Positions 5,046 to 5,671 of a stretch of DNA of 5,671 nucleotides are shown in pieces. Within the stretch, counting starts at the first letter, position 1. Each line of letters starts with the position of its first letter. Origin of the DNA: Candidatus Babelota bacterium (GTDB lineage Bacteria; Dependentiae; Babeliae; Babeliales; JABCYS01); the NCBI GenBank assembly GCA_013290085.1, contig JABCYS010000059.1:1-5671 (forward strand), written 5' to 3'. The translations under genes were made by a program, and so were the position numbers. The notes beneath the pieces are model-generated. The model saw only the letters and a program-made list of their open reading frames with translations. It was not told where the DNA came from and ran no database searches.

Positions 5046-5072
5046 TCACAAATTACAATCCGTCAATGGCTA
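5046..5072 (-). promoter_or_regulatory. Conserved upstream element, copy 2 (promoter or operator of the 125-aa gene)
   Basis: This is the second copy of the 27-bp element, 48 bases before the start codon and five bases after the leuS stop. It has the same TTGACG -35-like core but no good -10 box 17 bases later. A different pairing, TTGTGA then TATCAT with an 18-base spacer, is possible. An imperfect inverted repeat (CCATTGAC ... GTCAACTGG) overlaps this copy. Confidence 0.45.
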
Positions 5073-5077
5073 CTCAG

Positions 5078-5671
5078 CTATTTCACCACAAAGTTAATTA
5101 ACTTATCTTTTACAAAAATAACTTTAATTATCTCTTTGCCTACGAGCCACTTTGCCACCAGCTCTTTAGCTTTTTTTTCTATCAGTTCTTCCGACTGGTG
5201 TGGCGCACTACCAAAATCGGCACGCAACTTACCGTTCACTTGTATTGCTATCACTACTTCATCAACAACAGCAAGTGATGGGTCATAGGTAGGCCAAGCA
5301 CATTCTTGCAACTGTTTACCAAGAAGTTGTTCAAGAAGTTCACTGGCTATATGTGGCGCAAAAACGGAAAGTGAAACCAGTATTTTTTCCAAGCTGGTTG
5401 GTCCAAGTTTCATAGATTTATGCGTAACATCATTTAACCATTCCATAAAAGCAGCAATCGCCGTGTTTGGTTTAAAATGATCAAGACGTTCCTGAAAATC
5501 TTTTAAGAAGAGGTTCAGTCGTTTTTTTGTTGCTAAAGATTCTTCGGCATCCGTTACGCGATTTTCTTTCGTGGTTGCAAAGTTCCACCACTTATTGAGG
5601 AATCTACGAATACCTTCAAGTCCTGAGTCTTGCCATTCACAATCAAGTTCCGGCGGGCCCATAAACAAAAT
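5078..5671 (-). CDS. leuS: Leucyl-tRNA synthetase, C-terminal part, cut by window edge
   Basis: The last 197 residues of leucyl-tRNA synthetase, a class I enzyme of about 800-860 residues that charges tRNA-Leu in the cytoplasm. Seen: the family stretch FMGPPE followed by SGLEGIRRFLNKWW, which enters the helical anticodon-binding domain; helices with APHIASELLEQLLG and WPTYDPSL; and the compact C-terminal domain starting VVIAIQVNGKLRADF, which contacts the tRNA corner. The catalytic HIGH and KMSKS motifs and the editing domain lie outside the window. The reading frame is open to the window edge and ends at a normal TAG. No hairpin terminator follows; the promoter-like element of the next gene begins five bases after the stop, so some read-through into the 125-residue gene is possible. 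Confidence 0.97.
   Translation of the reverse strand: MLFMGPPELDCEWQDSGLEGIRRFLNKWWNFATTKENRVTDAEESLATKKRLNLFLKDFQERLDHFKPNTAIAAFMEWLNDVTHKSMKLGPTSLEKILVSLSVFAPHIASELLEQLLGKQLQECAWPTYDPSLAVVDEVVIAIQVNGKLRADFGSAPHQSEELIEKKAKELVAKWLVGKEIIKVIFVKDKLINFVVK

Overview
All convincing genes in this window are on the minus strand, so they are read from high to low coordinates. The window opens at its right end with the C-terminal part of leucyl-tRNA synthetase (leuS). It ends at its left edge with the N-terminal part of a small transaldolase/fructose-6-phosphate aldolase (fsa/talC family). Between these two housekeeping genes are five genes for predicted exported proteins with N-terminal signal peptides. 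Four of them carry ankyrin-type sequence. The region is AT-rich by eye, with short intergenic gaps and clear AGGAG-type ribosome binding sites. A dense set of signal-peptide ankyrin proteins among bacterial housekeeping genes suggests a host-associated bacterium with a small genome. The style fits Dependentiae (TM6/Babeliae) parasites of protists best, but this is inference from gene style and not proof.

Layout in transcription order: leuS end (5671-5078); a 125-residue signal-peptide and membrane protein with a CxC-rich tail (4997-4620), followed by its own hairpin terminator (about 4591-4545); a 325-residue protein with ankyrin-like segments on both sides of a membrane segment and another Cys-rich tail (4394-3417), followed by a strong GGCCGGC-stem terminator; a secreted five-repeat ankyrin protein (about 3131-2352) with a good sigma-70-type promoter and a virtually identical copy of that terminator; then a tightly spaced operon of two more split-ankyrin membrane proteins (2213-1212 and 1202-405) and the aldolase gene (383 to the window edge).

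The main observation is a local paralogous family. Three proteins share one plan: signal peptide, one ankyrin-like unit, a membrane segment or hairpin, a variable linker, and a second ankyrin-like unit built around a G-x-T-A-L-[DE]-V-V type motif. The 125-residue protein looks like a stripped-down relative that keeps the signal peptide, the membrane segment and the Cys-rich tail but has no ankyrin units. Two of these genes also share a 27-bp upstream element (24 of 27 bases identical) at almost the same distance from the start codon. Two consecutive genes end in the same 48/49-bp terminator cassette. Together these point to local duplication and a surface or envelope role. The biochemical function cannot be read from the sequence. 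No mobile element, CRISPR array, tRNA or rRNA was seen, and no gene-free stretch exceeds about 230 bases.
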